This document shows positions 35,520-37,816 of a DNA stretch of 37,816 nt, piece by piece. A program made the position numbers and the translations under genes. This stretch comes from Pseudomonas avellanae BPIC 631 (GTDB taxonomy: Bacteria; Pseudomonadota; Gammaproteobacteria; Pseudomonadales; Pseudomonadaceae). The stretch lies in the NCBI RefSeq assembly GCF_000444135.1, contig NZ_ATDK01000569.1, positions 1 through 37,816 on the forward strand. The letters run 5' to 3'. Within the stretch, counting starts at the first letter, position 1; each line of letters starts with the position of its first letter. Under the pieces are notes generated by a model that saw only the letters and a list, made by a program, of their open reading frames with translations, was not told where the DNA came from and searched no databases.

Positions 35520-35555
35520 GCCTCGGTCATCGCTGATCGGGGCTTTGTCGTTTTT
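35520..35555 (+). terminator. Rho-independent terminator after the DUF1652 gene
   Basis: GCCTCGGTCA-TCGC-TGATCGGGGC forms a 10-bp stem with two G-T pairs, followed by TTTGTCGTTTTT. A smaller hairpin (GATGC-TCTG-GCATC, 35497-35510) precedes it. Confidence 0.8.
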
Positions 35556-35594
35556 GTCGATCCGCTTTTGTCAGGCTCGCCACCCGATCCTGCC

Positions 35595-35706
35595 TCATCC
35601 CTGATCCAGGTCCTCCGGAATTTCCCCCAGCAACGCTGTTTCGCTGCTCGCCAACTTCACGGCGCTGGAAAACAGTGAGTTATTCGTCGGGCGATTAAAA
35701 AATAGT
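35595..35706 (-). pseudogene. Possible C-terminal remnant of a gene
   Basis: The minus strand between a TAA at about 35707 and a TGA at 35595-35597 reads FFNRPTNNSLFSSAVKLASS then ETALLGEIPEDLDQG, with GC-rich third positions as in the real genes. There is no ATG or plausible start. It looks like the tail of a lost gene; unrecognised and short, so it may also be chance. Confidence 0.25.
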
Positions 35707-36014
35707 TAGAACGCGTGACGCATTATAACGTCGCCAGACCTGGGAAAAATCAGGGTGTAAAAAACACAACACCATTCAAATCATCGGGTTGTCGCTGGAA
35801 ACTGAACTGTCTTTACGCATCGCAGCCGGTTTGACACTGCGGGGTTTGTTTGCAAATATTCAACTCGTGTGCCGTGTCTCGTAATGCATTGTCACTCTTT
35901 CAAGGTTGATTATTTTTCCGGTCGACCAACCTCCTGCAAAAAAGGGCGGTAGCATGGGTTGTTTGTTTTTGCTGCGGTCCATGAGTTCAGTTGCCTGTTT
36001 GCAGTTGCTGCCGG

Positions 36015-36095
36015 AGTTACTGTAACTACGTGTGACAATATGTCGTTGTTGTGTGACATCTCATCACTTCGGTGACTGAACACTCATCGTGTTCA
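36015..36095. promoter_or_regulatory. Cluster of dyads upstream of the flavoprotein gene
   Basis: Four inverted repeats lie in 81 bp: AGTTAC-T-GTAACT (36015-36027), ATGTC-N10-GACAT (36040-36059), TCAC-TTCG-GTGA (36064-36075) and TGAACAC-TCATC-GTGTTCA (36077-36095). They end 130 bp before the flavoprotein gene, in a 670-bp stretch (35556-36225) that is AT-rich and otherwise holds only a doubtful remnant. They could be operators or leader-RNA hairpins. Confidence 0.45.
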
Positions 36096-36225
36096 CCCTG
36101 CCTTTTCTCACCCTGAATCACTTCACTCTGAATCGTGCATGACGCTGGTTCGCCTTACTCGCCAGGTATTCGATCATCCAGAACTTCTGGAATGCACCAA
36201 CGTTAAATGACGATGGAGCACCATC

Positions 36226-37626
36226 ATGTTTGAAACACGTATGGAAACGACCTGCGGGTGCATCGTAGGGGGCGCCGGGCTTGCCGGTATGGGATTTCTG
36301 TTCAATGCCCTGAAAAGCGGTGCGTTGGCCGACCTTGCTGAAAAAGGGCTGATAGTCATTGATGCGAGTGATCAGCCGGGCACGGGCATGCTGGGGCATT
36401 ACCGGATTACCGCCAACTCGGTAGGCGACGTTTTTATCGACTGCCTGCGCGACCCGGCACTGCGTGACGTGTTTCGGCCGCTGGAATCTTCGGCAGCGTA
36501 CTGGCGTATCAAGGCGCAAGCGCAAGGCGCGCCGCAGCTGTCCGATGTAGGGCTGCTCATGGCCGAGGCCTCAAGGCTGGTGCTGAGCCACATCGTGCGT
36601 TTTTACGGCGTCACGGTCTGGGCTGGTACAACCATTACCGAAGTCGTCATTGAAGACGACAGCTTTCGCCTGCAGGTTGAAAGCCAGGACGGGACCAGAC
36701 GTGTCTGCTGCAAGTCGCTGGTGCTCAATCTGGGTGGACGTCAGGACCCGCAGCAACTGATCACCAGCCTTGCCCGGCAGGGGCTGATGCTGTCCGGTAC
36801 GACGACTATTCAAAGCGCCGACAGGCTGCTGCGCATGAACGCAGTGCAATTACGCGAAGTGTTTGCCTCTGTACTGGCCAACAACAAACGCATCACGTTG
36901 GTGGGCGGCTCGCACAGTGCTTTTTCGATGCTGGAAAACCTGGCGGATGCCCTGGAGTTCGCCGGTTTGCAGGAACTGACGCTGGTCCATCGCAGCCGCA
37001 TCAGGCTGTTTTATGAAAACGTTCAACAGGCGCACGCAGCCGGTTATCAGGTCGACGCGCTGCAGGACGTGTGCCCGATATCCGGGCGGGTCAATCGCTC
37101 TGGTGGCTTGCGTTACCGGGCGCTGGACATCGGGCGCGAAGCGGCGCTCACTGGCCGGGTTGGCAAGACCGGCGTGCGGGTAAAAATGTTCCAGACGCTG
37201 GATGGGCCCATCGGTGATCACGAGCAAGCCAGGCTCGCGCTGGCCGACTCGGGCGTGGTCGTACAGTGCTCTGGCTATCAGGCGGTGTTGCCGACGCTGC
37301 GCGATGCCGACGGCAGTCTGGTCAGACTGCGCGAAAGTAAAGGGGGGCTGGATTCGGATGCGTCGGGCTGTCCGCTGGACCAGCATGGGCGCAGGCTGAG
37401 CGGGCTGTATCTCTTTGGTCTGGGGGCAGGGCTTGGCGTTGACCCGCAATTGGGGAGTGAGCCGGCCTTCGATGGGCGAATCTACGGTGTCTGGCAATTT
37501 CATCATGATGCCAGTCGAGCGGTGCTTGGGGCGGTCATCAACAGGCTCGCGCACAAGGCTTCAGTCGTTGAAGCGCTGTGTGCCGATGTATTCGCTCCGC
37601 AGGCGCTTCGTTTGCAGGCCGGCTAG
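36226..37626 (+). CDS. Uncharacterised FAD/NAD(P)-binding oxidoreductase
   Basis: A 466-residue two-nucleotide flavoprotein. The FAD site is near the N-terminus (GCIVGGAGLAGMGF, a GxGxxG-type loop at 15-21), and a second dinucleotide site is at 223-236 (ITLVGGSHSAFSML). The layout recalls the class B monooxygenase / ornithine-lysine N-hydroxylase group, but no specific family is recognised and it is not claimed as a hydroxylase. The C-terminal part has GLYLFGLGAGLGVDPQLGSE, which suggests an FAD-closing segment. GGAG lies 7 bp before the ATG. It stands alone, with no carrier-protein or synthetase gene near. Confidence 0.7.
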   Translation: MFETRMETTCGCIVGGAGLAGMGFLFNALKSGALADLAEKGLIVIDASDQPGTGMLGHYRITANSVGDVFIDCLRDPALRDVFRPLESSAAYWRIKAQAQGAPQLSDVGLLMAEASRLVLSHIVRFYGVTVWAGTTITEVVIEDDSFRLQVESQDGTRRVCCKSLVLNLGGRQDPQQLITSLARQGLMLSGTTTIQSADRLLRMNAVQLREVFASVLANNKRITLVGGSHSAFSMLENLADALEFAGLQELTLVHRSRIRLFYENVQQAHAAGYQVDALQDVCPISGRVNRSGGLRYRALDIGREAALTGRVGKTGVRVKMFQTLDGPIGDHEQARLALADSGVVVQCSGYQAVLPTLRDADGSLVRLRESKGGLDSDASGCPLDQHGRRLSGLYLFGLGAGLGVDPQLGSEPAFDGRIYGVWQFHHDASRAVLGAVINRLAHKASVVEALCADVFAPQALRLQAG

Positions 37627-37665
37627 ACGGTGTGTTGCATGGAAGAAAACGATGGGCCATAAAAA

Positions 37666-37686
37666 ACGGCGTCCCAGGGACGCCGT
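37666..37686 (-). terminator. Terminator for a minus-strand gene entering from the right
   Basis: ACGGCGTCC-CAG-GGACGCCGT is a 9-bp perfect stem preceded by an A-tract on the plus strand, that is, followed by TTTTT on the minus strand. So it serves leftward transcription, though the hairpin may also act after the flavoprotein gene. Confidence 0.7.
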
Positions 37687-37762
37687 ACGGCCGCTCTGCC
37701 CATGCCGGGCAGTCCAGCATTGAATAAGGGGGGCGGTTTCAGAGGCTGAGTGCAACACCCGG

Positions 37763-37816
37763 CTATTGAGTTAGGGATGGACTCTCATGATGCTTGGACA
37801 TCATTTCCGTCATCAT
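37763..37816 (-). CDS. Possible 3' end of a minus-strand gene cut by the window edge
   Basis: The minus strand is open from the window edge to a TAG at 37763-37765 and reads MMTEMMSKHHESPSLTQ in frame. The terminator at 37666-37686 lies 76 bp downstream, which supports a gene here. Too short to identify; a plus-strand ATG at 37787 is an alternative reading. Confidence 0.35.
   Translation of the reverse strand: MMTEMMSKHHESPSLTQ

Noticed and set aside
36041..36058. A syr-syp box (LuxR-type SalA/SyrF site) in TGTC-N10-GACA.
   Set aside because: As I remember it, that box is a 20-bp dyad with inner C/G pairs (CCG...CGG); this one is 18 bp and lacks them.
37787..37816. Start of a plus-strand gene at the right edge.
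   Set aside because: Only ten codons are seen, and the terminator at 37666-37686 is oriented for leftward transcription, which favours a minus-strand gene end.

Overview
The window is a stretch of Pseudomonas chromosome, most likely from the P. syringae group. That is inferred from the moderately high GC, from gene families such as efeUOB, KatB-AnkB, DUF1652 and the AceI-type pump, and from the gene mix; no marker gene (rRNA, core phylogenetic protein) is present to prove it. There is no tRNA, rRNA, CRISPR array, prophage or complete insertion sequence.

Layout. 44-4316 (minus) is a four-gene ferrous-iron uptake operon, efeU-efeO-efeB-efeM, behind a good Fur box at 4384-4402. 4584-6834 holds a convergent pair, an Ada-type DNA repair/regulator gene and a class C beta-lactamase. 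6977-12761 is ordinary metabolism and transport: a SulP transporter, an AFG1/ZapE ATPase, a RarD-type exporter, an MFS transporter and a PhzF-like isomerase. 12859-14870 (minus) is a two-gene anti-phage module of the Septu type (PtuA ATPase plus PtuB HNH nuclease), in which ptuB carries an in-frame TGA near its 5' end. 14946-16411 is an AceI-type (PACE) efflux gene divergent from its probable LysR regulator, with a clear dyad between them. 16549-17783 is accessory DNA: a type VI secretion PAAR tip protein with a short tail, a frame-shifted gene remnant, and a DUF6434 protein.

17957-22212 holds a hybrid sensor kinase and the katB-ankB peroxide-defence pair, with a 13-bp perfect inverted repeat between katB and ankB. 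22783-28604 holds an acetyltransferase, two chemoreceptors, a CAP-domain protein and a small NTF2-like protein. 28785-34815 holds a TetR regulator, a DUF3237 protein, a TonB-dependent siderophore receptor with a Fur-box-like site, two acetyltransferases and a membrane-attached alpha/beta hydrolase. 35220-37626 holds a DUF1652 protein, a long gene-poor leader dense in dyads, and an uncharacterised FAD/NAD(P)-binding protein. A minus-strand gene seems to enter from the right edge, ending at 37763 before a terminator at 37666-37686.

Themes: iron uptake (efe, TonB receptor), peroxide defence (KatB, and EfeB as a haem peroxidase), sensing (kinase, two MCPs), and inter-bacterial/phage conflict (PAAR, Septu). 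The strongest oddities are the interrupted ptuB, an Ada protein that has lost three of its four zinc cysteines, the eroded gene beside the PAAR protein, and the structured non-coding segments at 34101-34181 and 36015-36095.
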